Shown here: in pieces, positions 19,457-29,158 of the stretch
How positions within the stretch are numbered: the stretch's first letter is position 1
Layout: every line of letters starts with the position of its first letter
Made by a program: the position numbers and the translations under genes
Notes under the pieces: model-generated
Told to the model about the DNA's origin: nothing
The model's database searches: none
Seen by the model: the letters and a program-made list of their open reading frames with translations, nothing else
NCBI GenBank assembly: GCA_025056355.1
Contig: JANWWI010000020.1
Location: 1-40,112 of the forward strand
Reading direction: 5' to 3'
DNA length: 40,112 nucleotides
DNA from: Casimicrobiaceae bacterium
GTDB lineage: Bacteria > Pseudomonadota > Gammaproteobacteria > Burkholderiales > Casimicrobiaceae

Positions 19457-19629
19457 AAAGCGCCCGCGCCGTCTTGCTTCCGTGCGGCTGTGCGGCCGTA
19501 CCGCCAGGGCGCGGAAGCCGCTTCTGATCTGCGCTGGCATCTTCCATTGCAGATCAGAAGCGCCCTTGAGCCGCGCGCGGCTCAAAAGGCAACAAAAGGG
19601 GTCATTGTCTTGCTCGAAAGGGAGCCCTC
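19457..19629. repeat. Two adjacent inverted repeats in the mdh-prpB gap
   Basis: A perfect 14-bp stem (arms 19519-19532 and 19549-19562, arm CGCTTCTGATCTGC) encloses a 16-base loop. Four bases later comes a perfect 20-bp palindrome TTGAGCCGCGCGCGGCTCAA (19566-19585). Neither is followed by a T-run on either strand, so these are not classical intrinsic terminators. They could attenuate or process the mdh-prpB transcript, or bind a regulator. Confidence 0.6.
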
Positions 19630-20523
19630 ATGAGCCTTGCCTCGGCAGGCCGCGCTTTCCGTGCGGCGCTTGCGGCCGAGTCGCCGCTCCAGGTCATCGG
19701 CGCCATCAACGCCAACCACGCGCTTTTGGCCAAACGTGCGGGTTTTCGCGCCATTTACCTCTCCGGCGGCGGGGTTGCCGCCGGCTCGCTCGGCATGCCG
19801 GATCTTGGCATCAATACGCTCGATGATGTGCTCACCGATGTGCGGCGCATCACGGATGTGTGCGACCTGCCGCTTCTGGTGGACATCGACACCGGTTTTG
19901 GCCCTTCCGCTTTCAACATCGCACGCACGGTGCGCTCGCTGATCAAGTTTGGCGCTGCCGCCTGCCATCTCGAGGATCAAGTCGGCGCCAAGCGCTGCGG
20001 CCATCGGCCCGGCAAAGAACTCGTCTCCGGCGAGGAGATGGTCGACCGGATCAAAGCCGCCGCGGACGCCAAAACCGATCCGGATTTCTTTCTGATCGCC
20101 CGCACGGATGCCATTGCGGTCGAGGGTATCGAGGCCGCCATCGAACGTGCTTGCCGCTATGTGGAGGCCGGGGCCGATGGCATCTTTGCCGAGGCGGCGC
20201 AGGACCTGGCAACCTATCGCCGCTTCGTCGAGGCGGTCCAGGTGCCGGTCCTTGCCAACATCACCGAATTTGGCCAAACGCCGCTATTCACGGTGGAGGA
20301 GCTGCGCTCGGCCGGAGTAGCCATCGCGCTTTATCCCCTATCCGCGTTTCGCGCCGCGAACAAAGCGGCCGAGACCGTCTACACCGCCATCCGACGCGAC
20401 GGGCACCAGAAAAACGTGCTCGAGCTCATGCAGACGCGCGCTGAGCTCTATGAGCGGATCGGCTATGACGACTACGAGCAAAAGCTCGACACCCTCTTCC
20501 AACGCCAGAAAAACTCCCCTTGA
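19630..20523 (+). CDS. prpB: Methylisocitrate lyase
   Basis: A 297-residue enzyme of the isocitrate lyase/PEP mutase family that cleaves 2-methylisocitrate to pyruvate and succinate, the last step of propionate catabolism. The signature [11 protein letters not shown] with the catalytic Cys is near residue 121. DIDTGFG (metal/substrate site) and [10 protein letters not shown] also match prpB rather than the larger isocitrate lyase. AAGGGAG precedes the ATG. It is followed after 29 bases by prpC. Confidence 0.94.
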   Translation: MSLASAGRAFRAALAAESPLQVIGAINANHALLAKRAGFRAIYLSGGGVAAGSLGMPDLGINTLDDVLTDVRRITDVCDLPLLVDIDTGFGPSAFNIARTVRSLIKFGAAACHLEDQVGAKRCGHRPGKELVSGEEMVDRIKAAADAKTDPDFFLIARTDAIAVEGIEAAIERACRYVEAGADGIFAEAAQDLATYRRFVEAVQVPVLANITEFGQTPLFTVEELRSAGVAIALYPLSAFRAANKAAETVYTAIRRDGHQKNVLELMQTRAELYERIGYDDYEQKLDTLFQRQKNSP

Positions 20524-20552
20524 ATCACTGAATCACCATCGCGAGAACGCCC

Positions 20553-21707
20553 ATGTCTGACACCCAGGCTCCCGCCTTCCGGCCCAAGAAATCGGTCGCG
20601 CTCTCGGGCACCGCTGCCGGCAACACGGCGCTTTGCACCGTCGGGCGCACCGGCAACGATCTGGCCTACCGCGGCTACGACATCCTCGATCTGGCCACAG
20701 CCTGCGAATTCGAAGAGATCGCCTACTTGCTGATTCACGGCAAACTGCCGAATCGCGCCGAACTCGCCGCTTACAAGGCGAAGCTCTACCGCCTGCGCGG
20801 CATTCCGGCCGCGGTGCGGACGGTGCTTGAGCAGCTGCCGCCTTCGGCCCATCCGATGGATGTCATGCGCACGGCGGTCTCGGTGCTTGGCTGCATCGCC
20901 CCGGAAAAGGAGGACCACAACCATCCCGGTGCGCGCGATATCGCGGACAAGCTCCTAGCGAGCCTCGGGCCGATGATGCTCTACTGGTGGCACTTTAGCC
21001 ACAACGGGCGACGCATCGAGGTTGAAAGCGATGAAGACTCGATCGGCGGGCACTTCCTGCATCTGCTCCATGGCCGCCGTCCGCCGCCTTCCTGGGTGCG
21101 GGCGATGCACACCTCACTGATCCTTTACGCCGAGCATGAGTTCGCCGCCTCGACTTTTGCCGCACGGGTGATCGCGGGCACGGGTAGCGATTTTTATTCC
21201 TGCATCGCCGGGGCGATCGGTGCGCTGCGTGGGCCTAAGCATGGCGGTGCCAACGAGGTCGCCTTCGAAATCCAAAAGCGCTACGACACCCCCGATGAGG
21301 CGGAGGCCGACATCCGTCGCCGAGTGGAGGCCAAAGAGGTCATCATCGGCTTTGGACATCCGGTCTACACGGCGAGCGACCCGCGCAACCAAGTGATCAA
21401 GGAAGTGGCGCGCACGCTCTCGCTCGAGGCCAACGACATGAAAATGTTTTCAATCGCCGAGCGGATCGAATCGGTCATGTGGGAGATCAAGAAAATGTTC
21501 CCAAACCTCGACTGGTTCAGCGCAGTCTCGTATCACATGATGGGCATCCCAACCGCCATGTTTACCCCCGTCTTTGTGATCAGTCGCTTGAGCGGCTGGA
21601 GCGCCCACATAATCGAGCAGCGCATCGACGGCAAGATCATCCGCCCGAGCGCGAACTACATCGGGCCCGAGAATCGAAAGTTCATCCCGATCGACCAGCG
21701 TCCGTAA
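20553..21707 (+). CDS. prpC: 2-methylcitrate synthase
   Basis: A 384-residue citrate-synthase-fold enzyme condensing propionyl-CoA with oxaloacetate. It lacks the N-terminal extension of the gltA product and has the short form typical of Prp[33 protein letters not shown] and the [12 protein letters not shown] motif are all present. The stop codon is one base before the acnD fragment start, so both were probably one transcript unit with prpB. Confidence 0.93.
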   Translation: MSDTQAPAFRPKKSVALSGTAAGNTALCTVGRTGNDLAYRGYDILDLATACEFEEIAYLLIHGKLPNRAELAAYKAKLYRLRGIPAAVRTVLEQLPPSAHPMDVMRTAVSVLGCIAPEKEDHNHPGARDIADKLLASLGPMMLYWWHFSHNGRRIEVESDEDSIGGHFLHLLHGRRPPPSWVRAMHTSLILYAEHEFAASTFAARVIAGTGSDFYSCIAGAIGALRGPKHGGANEVAFEIQKRYDTPDEAEADIRRRVEAKEVIIGFGHPVYTASDPRNQVIKEVARTLSLEANDMKMFSIAERIESVMWEIKKMFPNLDWFSAVSYHMMGIPTAMFTPVFVISRLSGWSAHIIEQRIDGKIIRPSANYIGPENRKFIPIDQRP

Positions 21708-21708
21708 G

Positions 21709-23055
21709 ATGACACGCGCCTTCCGCGTTCCCTTGCCGGGCACGCCTCATGCGCGCTACGACGTGCGCGCAGCCGTCGAAGCCCTCCGACCTGGCAGTTT
21801 CGCGCGACTGCCCTACACCGCGCGGGTCCATGCCGAAAACATCCTGCGCCGCGCGGATCCAGCGCGGGTGAATGAATACCTACGGCCAATCGTCGAGCGG
21901 CGGCGAGATGAAGACTTTCCCTGGTATCCGGCTCGGGTGGTGTGTCACGACATCCTGGGGCTCACCGCGCTTGTGGATTTGGCAGGTCTGCGCGAGGCGA
22001 TTGCCCAGGCGGGCGGCGATCCGCACGAGATCAACCCGGTCGTGCCCGTGCAGCTCATCGTGGATCACTCGCTTGCGGTCGAACACGCCGGCTTTGAACC
22101 CGATGCCTTTGCCAAAAACCGCGCCATCGAAGACCGCCGCAACGAGGATCGCTTCGACTTCATCGAGTGGACACGCAAGGCCTTCCGCAACGTCGATGTG
22201 ATCCCGGCAGGCAACGGCATCATGCACCAGATCAACCTCGAGCGCTTGAGCCCGGTCATCGGCCTCGAGCGGGACGCCGAGGGGACGGTTGCCTACCCGG
22301 ACACCTGTGTCGGCACTGACAGCCACACGCCGCACGTGGATGCGCTTGGCGTGATCGCGATCGGGGTGGGCGGGCTTGAGGCAGAAAACGTCATGCTTGG
22401 CCGCGCCTCCTGGATGCGCCTGCCGGAGATGATCAAGGTCGAACTCATCGCTCGCCCGCGTCCGGGCATCACCGCCACCGACATCGTGCTCGCACTGACC
22501 GAGTTTTTGCGCAAGCACAAGGTCGTGGGCGCCTATCTTGAGTTTCTGGGCGAGGGTGCGCGGGCGCTCACGATCGGCGACCGGGCGACCATCTCCAACA
22601 TGGCCCCGGAATATGGCGCCACGGCCGCGCTGTTTCCCATCGATGAAAAAACGATTGACTATCTGCGCTTGACCGGGCGCGAGCCAGAACAGATCGCACT
22701 CGTCGAAGCCTACGCCAAGGCGGCAGGGCTTTGGGCGGATGAGTTCGCGCAGGCCGAATACGACCGCACGCTCACTTTCGATCTGTCGAGTGTGGTGCGC
22801 TGCCTCGCCGGGCCGTCGAACCCACATGCGCGTGTAGCGACCACCGAGCTTGTCGCCAAGGGCATCGCGCGCCGCGCAGCCGACCTGCCCTCACCCCAGC
22901 CCTCTCCCGGAGGGAGAGGGAGCCTTGGAGTACGCTCTCCCGCGGGCAGAGGGAGCAGAGACACACCCTCTCCCGCCGGGAGAGGGTGGCGCGAAGCGCC
23001 GGGTGAGGGTGAGCCTCTGCTGGCAGGTTTCGGCATTTCTAAGCGTGGGTCGTGA
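21709..23055 (+). pseudogene. acnD: acnD, truncated 5' half of Fe-S 2-methylcitrate dehydratase
   Basis: The first about 393 residues match AcnD closely (LPGTPHARYD..., FPWYPARVVCHDILG, DSHTPHVDALGVIAIGVGG, ISNMAPEYGATAALF, GPSNPHARV). AcnD with PrpF dehydrates 2-methylcitrate to 2-methylaconitate. Full-length AcnD is about 860 residues. Here the homology ends near 22887, just before the region with the three iron-sulfur ligand Cys residues (the SCTNTSNP segment). The frame then reads through an inverted-repeat cluster for about 55 meaningless residues to a stop at 23055. The swivel domain is also gone, so activity is not expected. prpF is not adjacent. A deletion through the repeats, or a misassembly, would explain it. 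Confidence 0.88.
22888..23013. repeat. GC-rich inverted-repeat cluster at the acnD break
   Basis: A 126-base palindromic unit. The outer ends are inverted copies, CCCTCACCC (22888-22896) and GGGTGAGGG (23001-23009). Inside are a CCCTCTCCC/GGGAGAGGG hairpin (22900-22920), a related imperfect one (about 22934-22953), a CCCTCTCCCG/CGGGAGAGGG hairpin (22966-22986) and GGCGC/GCGCC (22988-23000). Repeats of this CCCTCACCC...CCCTCTCCC style are widely dispersed in proteobacterial intergenic regions. Here it is fused to the broken end of acnD. Confidence 0.85.
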
Positions 23056-23067
23056 GCGGTTGATCCG

Positions 23068-23355
23068 ATGAGTTCAGCGGCGCAGTGCAAGCAGCTTCGC
23101 ATCTACGGGCGTGTGCAGGGTGTGGGCTACCGCGCGGCCTTTGCCGCCGAGGCCGAACGGCTTGGAATTTCCGGTTGGGTGAGGAACCGCCGCGATGGCA
23201 GTGTGGAGGCGCTGGTCGCGGGCCCTCCCGAGGCGGTCGAGGCGATCGAGCGCTTCGCCTGGAACGGGCCGCCGCTTGCACGGGTCGAACGGGTCGAGGT
23301 CCATGAAAGCGATGAGTCGGTCGGGGCCGGCTTCGTGATCCGGCCGACCGTTTGA
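23068..23355 (+). CDS. acyP: Acylphosphatase
   Basis: A 95-residue small hydrolase of acyl phosphates. The signature GRVQGVGYR contains the catalytic Arg22, and GWVRNRRDGSVE contains the catalytic Asn40. The whole domain is present at normal length. It starts just after the acnD read-through stop, and its own stop is 32 bases before the preferred selO start. The physiological role of bacterial acylphosphatases is poorly defined. Confidence 0.92.
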   Translation: MSSAAQCKQLRIYGRVQGVGYRAAFAAEAERLGISGWVRNRRDGSVEALVAGPPEAVEAIERFAWNGPPLARVERVEVHESDESVGAGFVIRPTV

Positions 23356-23387
23356 CGATGTTTCGACCGGCCGCGTCGGTGTCACCG

Positions 23388-24929
23388 ATGCCACAGTTCG
23401 ACAACCGTTTCCTGCGCCTTTTCCCGGGCGAGGCCAATCCGTCGCGCCATTCGCGGCAGGTGCATGGGGCGCTCTACACGCTCACCCCGCCCACGCCGGT
23501 TGCGGCACCGCGGCTGCTTGCCGAATCGCGCGAGGTCAAGGCGCTGCTCGGTCTGGAGGGGGTGGACCTCTCGGTCGATCCGTGGCTTTCGGCCCTTTCG
23601 GGCAACGGCCTGATTGAGGGCATGCAGACCTATGCGACCGCCTACGGCGGACATCAGTTCGGACAGTGGGCGGGGCAGTTGGGCGATGGCCGGGCGCTCA
23701 TGCTCGGCGAACTCCTCGCCCCGGACGGCCAGCGCTGGGAACTGCAACTCAAAGGCGCAGGGCCCACGCCCTTTGCGCGGCGCGCCGATGGGCGCGCGGT
23801 GCTTCGCTCTTCGATCCGCGAGTTTCTCTGCTCCGAGGCGATGCACCACCTCGGGGTGCCAACCACCCGGGCGCTCTCGCTTGTGGCCACCGGCGAGCTC
23901 GTGGAGCGCGACATGTTCTACGACGGGCACCCGGCGCTCGAACCCGGTGCGATCGTCTGCCGTGTTGCGCCAAGTTTTCTGCGCTTCGGGCACTTCGAGT
24001 TACTTGCCTCGCGCGGTGAGACCGAGCTGCTTGCTCGACTCGTCGACTATGTGATCGAAGCCTTCTACCCCGAGGTCGAAGGCACGGGGCACGAGCGTAC
24101 CGCGGCCTGGTTTGGCGAGGTCTGCGCACGCACCGCGCGGCTCATCGCCGAATGGATGCGGGTGGGCTTCGTGCACGGGGTCATGAACACCGACAACATG
24201 TCGATCCTCGGGCTCACCATCGACTACGGCCCTTACGGCTGGGTCGACCACTACGATCCGGCCTGGACGCCGAACACGACCGATGCGCAGGGACGTCGTT
24301 ACTGCTTCGGCCGCCAGCCGGCGATTGCCCACTGGAACCTTGCGCGACTGGGCGATGCGCTTGCCACCCTTGGTGTGCCGGTGGAGGCCCTCGAGCGAGG
24401 GCTTGCCCGCTACGGCGAGGTCTACGCCGAAGCCCTAGAGCGGACCCTGGCACTCAAGCTCGGCTTTCCCGAAGTAAGCGCCGAGAGCACGGCCCTGGCG
24501 GAAGCGCTTTTCGCCTGGATGGGGCAAAGCGAGGTCGACTACACGCTCTTTTTTCGCGATCTCGCGCAGGCCGAGGCGCCCGAAGACCTGCGCCACGCCT
24601 TCTATAGCCAAGCAGCCTGGGCGGGCGCTGAGGGCGCCTGTCGCGCCTGGTTTGCGCGCTGGCGCGACGCGGTGCACGCGTTGGGCGAGTCGCCCGAGGT
24701 GCGCCAGGCGCGCATGAATGCGGTCAATCCCCGCTTTGTGCTTCGCAACTACCTGGCCCAGCAGGCAATCGATGCCGCAACCGCAGGCGATCCCTCGCTC
24801 GTGCACGAGCTGCTCGAGACGATGCGTCGGCCTTACGACGAGCAGCCCGGGCGCGAGCATTTCGCCGAGAAGCGCCCCGAATGGGCGCGGCACAAGCCGG
24901 GCTGTTCGATGCTCTCCTGCAGTTCGTGA
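23388..24929 (+). CDS. selO: Protein adenylyltransferase SelO (YdiU family)
   Basis: A 513-residue pseudokinase-fold enzyme that transfers AMP to Ser, Thr or Tyr of proteins and is linked to oxidative stress responses. Family landmarks: GGHQFGQWAGQLGDGRA near residue 87, LQLKGAGPTPFARRADGRA with the ATP-contacting Lys near 121, GVMNTDNMSI near 264, DYGPYGWVD near 279, and FGRQPAIAHWNL. The C-terminus ends KPGCSMLSCSS, the position of the redox Cys (selenocysteine in animals). Start choice is uncertain: 23388 gives the usual short lead before FDNRF, while 23358 adds ten residues; neither has a clear ribosome binding site. Confidence 0.93.
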   Translation: MPQFDNRFLRLFPGEANPSRHSRQVHGALYTLTPPTPVAAPRLLAESREVKALLGLEGVDLSVDPWLSALSGNGLIEGMQTYATAYGGHQFGQWAGQLGDGRALMLGELLAPDGQRWELQLKGAGPTPFARRADGRAVLRSSIREFLCSEAMHHLGVPTTRALSLVATGELVERDMFYDGHPALEPGAIVCRVAPSFLRFGHFELLASRGETELLARLVDYVIEAFYPEVEGTGHERTAAWFGEVCARTARLIAEWMRVGFVHGVMNTDNMSILGLTIDYGPYGWVDHYDPAWTPNTTDAQGRRYCFGRQPAIAHWNLARLGDALATLGVPVEALERGLARYGEVYAEALERTLALKLGFPEVSAESTALAEALFAWMGQSEVDYTLFFRDLAQAEAPEDLRHAFYSQAAWAGAEGACRAWFARWRDAVHALGESPEVRQARMNAVNPRFVLRNYLAQQAIDAATAGDPSLVHELLETMRRPYDEQPGREHFAEKRPEWARHKPGCSMLSCSS

Positions 24930-25039
24930 ACGCGCCTCCGTTGGCCTGTTGCTTCAGGGCGTTTAGTGCCGTTGCGCATGCGCCCGCCGCCAGAAAGCGG
25001 TAAAGTGCGACACACGAATCCATCCTCGGTGAGGCGGTT

Positions 25040-25912
25040 GTGGCGCAAAGCCTGAAACGCGCGTGGCTTTTCAAGACGGCCCAAGCTCGACTGGCAGCGC
25101 TTCGTCTTGCGCTTGAACGCCATCCGGGTTTGCGTTCGATGCTTTTTGGTGCGCTCGGCGCGGCGCTCGTGCTTGTGCCGGTTCTTGCCTGGCAGCGCGC
25201 AGGGCTTTCTCCGGCGCAGCGCTTCACGCAGGAGGACATCGAGGCCGCGGTTGAGCTTGCGCTACAAAACATCACGCCCCCCTCGCCGGCAGCGAAGGCC
25301 TATCAGGCCATCGAGCGCTCGGTGGTGCGCGTGGACGCCTATGCGATCGATCCAACCACGGGGCAGGAGAAAGAAACCGGCGTGGGCACCGGCGTGGCCA
25401 TCCTCGACAACGGCACGATCCTGACCAATTTGCACGTGGTGGCCGGGGCCGAACGCATTCGGGTGACCTTCTTTGACGGAACGGCAAGCGATGCCGTGGT
25501 GCTCGGCATGCGGCCGGAGCACGATCTAGCGGTCGTGCGCCCGCGCACGATTCCCGATGATTTGTTTCCGGCTTCGCTGGCCTCAACGGCGGGGCTTGCG
25601 CTGGGCGATCACGTCTTCGCCGTCGGTTTTCCGTTTGGTATTGGGCCGTCGCTGTCGGCTGGGGTCGTCTCAGGCAAAGGGCGCACGTTTCGCTCGCAGG
25701 ATGGTCGACAGCTCATGACCAACCTGATCCAGTTCGATGCTGCGGTCAACCCGGGCAACTCGGGCGGGCCGCTCATCAATGCCGACGGCGAGGTGGTGGG
25801 GATCGTCACGGCCATTTTGAATCCCAACGAGGGCGATCGAACCTTCGTCGGCATCGGCTTTGCCGTGCCGATTGAAAACGCCGCCACCGCGGTGGGCATC
25901 CCACCCTTTTGA
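25040..25912 (+). CDS. Membrane-anchored HtrA-like serine protease without PDZ domain
   Basis: 290 residues. One transmembrane segment lies at about residues 33-50, after a basic N-terminus, so the protease domain should face the periplasm. The trypsin-like triad is visible: His in TNLHVVAG (about 132), Asp in EHDLAVV (about 161) and Ser in NPGNSGGPL (about 241), all in S1C/HtrA context. The protein ends soon after the protease domain, so no PDZ domain is present. The start is a GTG at 25040 with GAGG five bases upstream. It precedes the MoxR gene by 27 bases and is probably co-transcribed with it. Confidence 0.88.
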   Translation: MAQSLKRAWLFKTAQARLAALRLALERHPGLRSMLFGALGAALVLVPVLAWQRAGLSPAQRFTQEDIEAAVELALQNITPPSPAAKAYQAIERSVVRVDAYAIDPTTGQEKETGVGTGVAILDNGTILTNLHVVAGAERIRVTFFDGTASDAVVLGMRPEHDLAVVRPRTIPDDLFPASLASTAGLALGDHVFAVGFPFGIGPSLSAGVVSGKGRTFRSQDGRQLMTNLIQFDAAVNPGNSGGPLINADGEVVGIVTAILNPNEGDRTFVGIGFAVPIENAATAVGIPPF

Positions 25913-25939
25913 CACGCCGGTCATGAAGAAGGAACCCGC

Positions 25940-26971
25940 ATGAGCACCCTCACTGCCGAAGAAGCCGCGCGGCTTTGCGAACGCATCCTCTACGAGGTCA
26001 AGCGTGTTGTGGTCGGGCAAGACGGCTTTTTGGAACGGGTGCTTGTGGCCCTGATCGCGCAAGGCCATCTGCTTGTGGAGGGCGTGCCGGGGCTGGCCAA
26101 GACCCTCACGGTCAAGACGCTCGCGCAAGCAATTGGCGGCAGCTTCCGCCGCATTCAGTTCACGCCCGATCTGGTGCCGGCGGATCTGGTCGGCACCCGG
26201 ATCTATAACCAAAAGACCGGCGACTTTTCAACCACGCTTGGGCCGGTGTTTACCAACCTGCTGCTTGCCGATGAGATCAACCGCGCACCGGCCAAGGTGC
26301 AAAGTGCGCTGCTTGAGGTCATGCAGGAACGGCAGGTCACGATCGCGGGGGAGACGCATCCGGTGCCGCGGCCTTTCGTGGTGATGGCCACGCAAAACCC
26401 GATCGAAACCGAAGGGACCTACGCGCTGCCGGAGGCGCAGATCGACCGCTTCATGATGAAGGTCCTCGTGGGATACCCGTCCTGCGATGAGGAGTTCGTG
26501 ATCGTGCAGCGCGTCACAGGACCGCCCGAGACGATCGCGCAAGCGGCCACGCTTGCCGAGCTGATTGCGCTGCAGCGCCTGTGCCGCGAGGTCTACGTCG
26601 ATCCGGCGCTCATGCGCTATGCCGTGCGGCTAGTGGCGGCGACGCGCGATCCCGCCTCGGTGGGGCTGCCGGAGCTCAAGCGCTACCTCACCCTTGGGGC
26701 TTCGCCGCGCGGCCCGATCGCGCTCGTCGAGGCGGCGCGGGCGCTTGCGCTCATGCGCGGACGGCGCTACGCGCTCGGCGAGGATTTCGCGGCACTCGCC
26801 GCCGACGTGCTACGGCACCGGCTCGTGCTCTCCTATGAGGCGTTGAGCGAGGGGCTGAGCGCCGATGCGCTCTTGGCACGGCTCATCGAGCGCGTGGGGT
26901 TGCCGCGCGAGGTGTTGCGCTCCCCCGAGGAAGAGGCCGAGCGCGCTGCCGTCGAACGCGAGGCCGCCTAA
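25940..26971 (+). CDS. MoxR-family AAA+ ATPase
   Basis: A 343-residue AAA+ chaperone. Walker A GVPGLAKT lies at about residues 48-55 and Walker B LLLADEINRAP near 107-117. VMATQNPIETEGTYALPEAQIDRF follows, with the sensor region and the C-terminal lid typical of MoxR. Such ATPases work with VWA-domain proteins in maturing protein complexes or cell-envelope functions. AAGGA precedes the ATG at good spacing. It is followed by DUF58 and VWA genes, the classic partner set. Confidence 0.93.
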   Translation: MSTLTAEEAARLCERILYEVKRVVVGQDGFLERVLVALIAQGHLLVEGVPGLAKTLTVKTLAQAIGGSFRRIQFTPDLVPADLVGTRIYNQKTGDFSTTLGPVFTNLLLADEINRAPAKVQSALLEVMQERQVTIAGETHPVPRPFVVMATQNPIETEGTYALPEAQIDRFMMKVLVGYPSCDEEFVIVQRVTGPPETIAQAATLAELIALQRLCREVYVDPALMRYAVRLVAATRDPASVGLPELKRYLTLGASPRGPIALVEAARALALMRGRRYALGEDFAALAADVLRHRLVLSYEALSEGLSADALLARLIERVGLPREVLRSPEEEAERAAVEREAA

Positions 26972-27018
26972 GACGGCAAGGGTACGACGGCAAGAGTCAC
27001 CGGGACGGAAGACGGGCG

Positions 27019-28080
27019 ATGCTTGGACGCTTGAGGCGATGGCAAGCAAGGGCGGCTCTTCAGAGCGCGGCTCGGTTTGAACAGGCTTCTGAGGCGAGTG
27101 CGGCGCCCTCGGCATGGATGCAGGTTTCGCAAGCCGAACGCCTTCTGCGTCGAATCGAATGGACCGCCTTTCGGCGGCTCGATGGGTTGCTCCAAGGCGA
27201 CTATCGGACCCTGTTTCGCGGCGCGGGGGTGGATCTGATCGATCTGCGCGAGTATCAGCCGCACGACGACGTGCGACACATCGACTGGAACGTGACCGCG
27301 CGCCTTCAGGTGCCTCACGTACGCCAATACGCCGAAGAGCGCGAGATGTCGGCCTGGTTCTTGATCGATCTGACCCCGTCGACGGGCTTTGGCTCGGTGG
27401 GCCGCTCGAAGCGCGATGCCATCCTGGAATTCGTCCTGTTGCTTGCACGCCTGATCGTGGCGCGCGGCAATCGCGTCGGGGCGTTGGTCTACGGGCGCGG
27501 CATCGATGCGCTGGTACCACCCGGCACGGGTCGGCGGCACGTGCTTTCGCTCGCCCATCGGCTGCTGTCCATGCCCCAACTCGGGGTGGTCGGACCGACT
27601 CGACTGGCCTTGCCGCTCGAGCGGCTCGGGGCCATGATGCGCCGACGTTCAACGCTGTTCGTCGTGTCGGATTTCCTGTCCGAGCCCGGTTGGGAGTTGC
27701 CGCTCGGCCGGCTCGCGCAGCGGCACGACGTGCTTGCGGTTTGGGTTCGCGATCCGCTCGAAGCGCAGTTGCCCGCGGTGGGGCTCATGACCTTTACCGA
27801 TCCGGAAACGGGCGAGACGCTCTTCGTCGATTCGACCGATCCGGCGCTTCGTCGGCGCTACGGGGCGATTGCCGAGCGCGAAGGGCAGCGCATCGAGGCC
27901 GTTTTTGCGCGCACGGGCGTGCCGCGGCTTCGCCTGTCGACTGAGCGCGACGTCGTGACCGACCTGCTCGATTACCTGCTCGAGCGGCGCGCGCTCAGGC
28001 ACCTGGCCGCCGCCCCCGGAGCGCGCGCGGGCCCTCGAAGCGATGAGCCCACGCCGTCTCACGCGGAGATCTCGCGATGA
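27019..28080 (+). CDS. DUF58 domain protein (MoxR partner)
   Basis: 353 residues. The DUF58 signature DLREYQPHDDVRHIDWNVTAR lies around residues 74-94, followed by a VWA-like fold starting at FLIDLTPSTGFG, where a Thr replaces the first Ser of the usual DxSxS metal motif. No clear transmembrane segment is seen, so the protein may be cytoplasmic or membrane-associated. Its stop overlaps the next start by four bases (ATGA), indicating translational coupling with the VWA protein. Partner role in the MoxR system is inferred from context. Confidence 0.88.
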   Translation: MLGRLRRWQARAALQSAARFEQASEASAAPSAWMQVSQAERLLRRIEWTAFRRLDGLLQGDYRTLFRGAGVDLIDLREYQPHDDVRHIDWNVTARLQVPHVRQYAEEREMSAWFLIDLTPSTGFGSVGRSKRDAILEFVLLLARLIVARGNRVGALVYGRGIDALVPPGTGRRHVLSLAHRLLSMPQLGVVGPTRLALPLERLGAMMRRRSTLFVVSDFLSEPGWELPLGRLAQRHDVLAVWVRDPLEAQLPAVGLMTFTDPETGETLFVDSTDPALRRRYGAIAEREGQRIEAVFARTGVPRLRLSTERDVVTDLLDYLLERRALRHLAAAPGARAGPRSDEPTPSHAEISR

Positions 28081-29129
28081 CGCCGATTCGCTTTCTCTGG
28101 CCGAACATGCTGTGGTTGCTTGCGCTTTTGCCGCTCGCGGTGGCCTGCTACCTCTGGCTACTCAAGCGGCGCAAGAAGCAAGCGCTTGCCTATGCGCCCT
28201 TTGCTCTTCTGCGCGAGGCGGCCCAAGGCGCACGCTCGTGGCGACGGCACCTCCCGCCGGCGCTGTTGCTTGTGGCGCTCACCCTGATGCTGATCGCGGC
28301 GGCACGGCCTGTGACAACCCTCAAGCTGCCGGCCAACAAGCAAACCATCATCCTTGCGATGGACGTCTCAGGCTCGATGCGGGCGCGGGATGTGGAACCC
28401 AACCGCTTGGTGGCTGCGCAAAACGCGGCGAAAGCGTTCCTCGCGGAACTGCCGCGTGATGTACGGGTCGGGATTGTGGCCTTTGCAGGCTCGGCCCAAG
28501 TGGCGCAGCTTCCGACCCTCTCGCGCGAGGATCTGGTGGCGGCCATCGACGCCTTTCAGCTTCAGCGCGGCACCGCCACCGGCAACGCGATCGCGGTGTC
28601 GCTGTCGGTGCTGTTTCCCGAAGACGGCATCGATGTGAGCCAACTGCAGTGGGGACAGCCGTCGCGGGCGCGGCCGCTCGGCGAGCCGAGCCCGGACAAA
28701 CCCAAAAAGGAGCGCGAACCTGTTGCGCCAGGCAGCTACACGAGCGCCGCGATCATCATGCTCACCGACGGGCAGCGCACCACCGGGATCGACCCGCTCG
28801 AGGCGGCCAAAATGGCCGCCGATCGCGGGGTACGGGTCTACACGGTTGGCATTGGCACCGTGGCGGGCGAGACGATCGCCTTCGAGGGCTGGAACATGCG
28901 CGTGCGGCTCGATGAAGACACGCTCAAGGCCATTGCCAACCGCACCGCGGGCGAATACTTCTACGCCGGCACGGCGGCCGATCTGAAGAAGGTCTACGAG
29001 CGGCTGTCCTCGCGCATCGCCTTCGAGAAGCGCGAAACCGAGGTCTCGGCGCTTTTTGCCTTGGCGGCCGCAGTGCTTGCAACCCTCGGAGCCGGGCTTT
29101 CACTGGCCTGGTTCGGCCGGATCGTCTGA
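28077..29129 (+). CDS. VWA-domain membrane protein (BatA-like)
   Basis: 350 residues. Transmembrane segments are near residues 10-28 and 60-77, then a von Willebrand A domain, then a final transmembrane segment near 325-345. The metal-ion-dependent adhesion site is complete: DVSGSM near residue 96, a Thr in RGTATGNA, and Asp in MLTDGQ. This arrangement matches BatA-type proteins that pair with MoxR and DUF58. No DUF4381, BatB or TPR partner follows, so the set is minimal. Confidence 0.88.
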   Translation: MTPIRFLWPNMLWLLALLPLAVACYLWLLKRRKKQALAYAPFALLREAAQGARSWRRHLPPALLLVALTLMLIAAARPVTTLKLPANKQTIILAMDVSGSMRARDVEPNRLVAAQNAAKAFLAELPRDVRVGIVAFAGSAQVAQLPTLSREDLVAAIDAFQLQRGTATGNAIAVSLSVLFPEDGIDVSQLQWGQPSRARPLGEPSPDKPKKEREPVAPGSYTSAAIIMLTDGQRTTGIDPLEAAKMAADRGVRVYTVGIGTVAGETIAFEGWNMRVRLDEDTLKAIANRTAGEYFYAGTAADLKKVYERLSSRIAFEKRETEVSALFALAAAVLATLGAGLSLAWFGRIV

Positions 29130-29158
29130 GGGGTTGGCTTGTTCGGCTTGAGGACGCG

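Noticed and set aside
22888-23013. Clustered GC-rich repeats that could suggest a CRISPR array
   Set aside because: They are nested inverted repeats of unequal length without regular spacers, and no cas genes are nearby.
21709-23055. Full-length aconitase A
   Set aside because: The sequence is AcnD-like throughout (GPSNPHARV, NEDRFDFIEWTRKAF) and ends before the iron-sulfur ligands.
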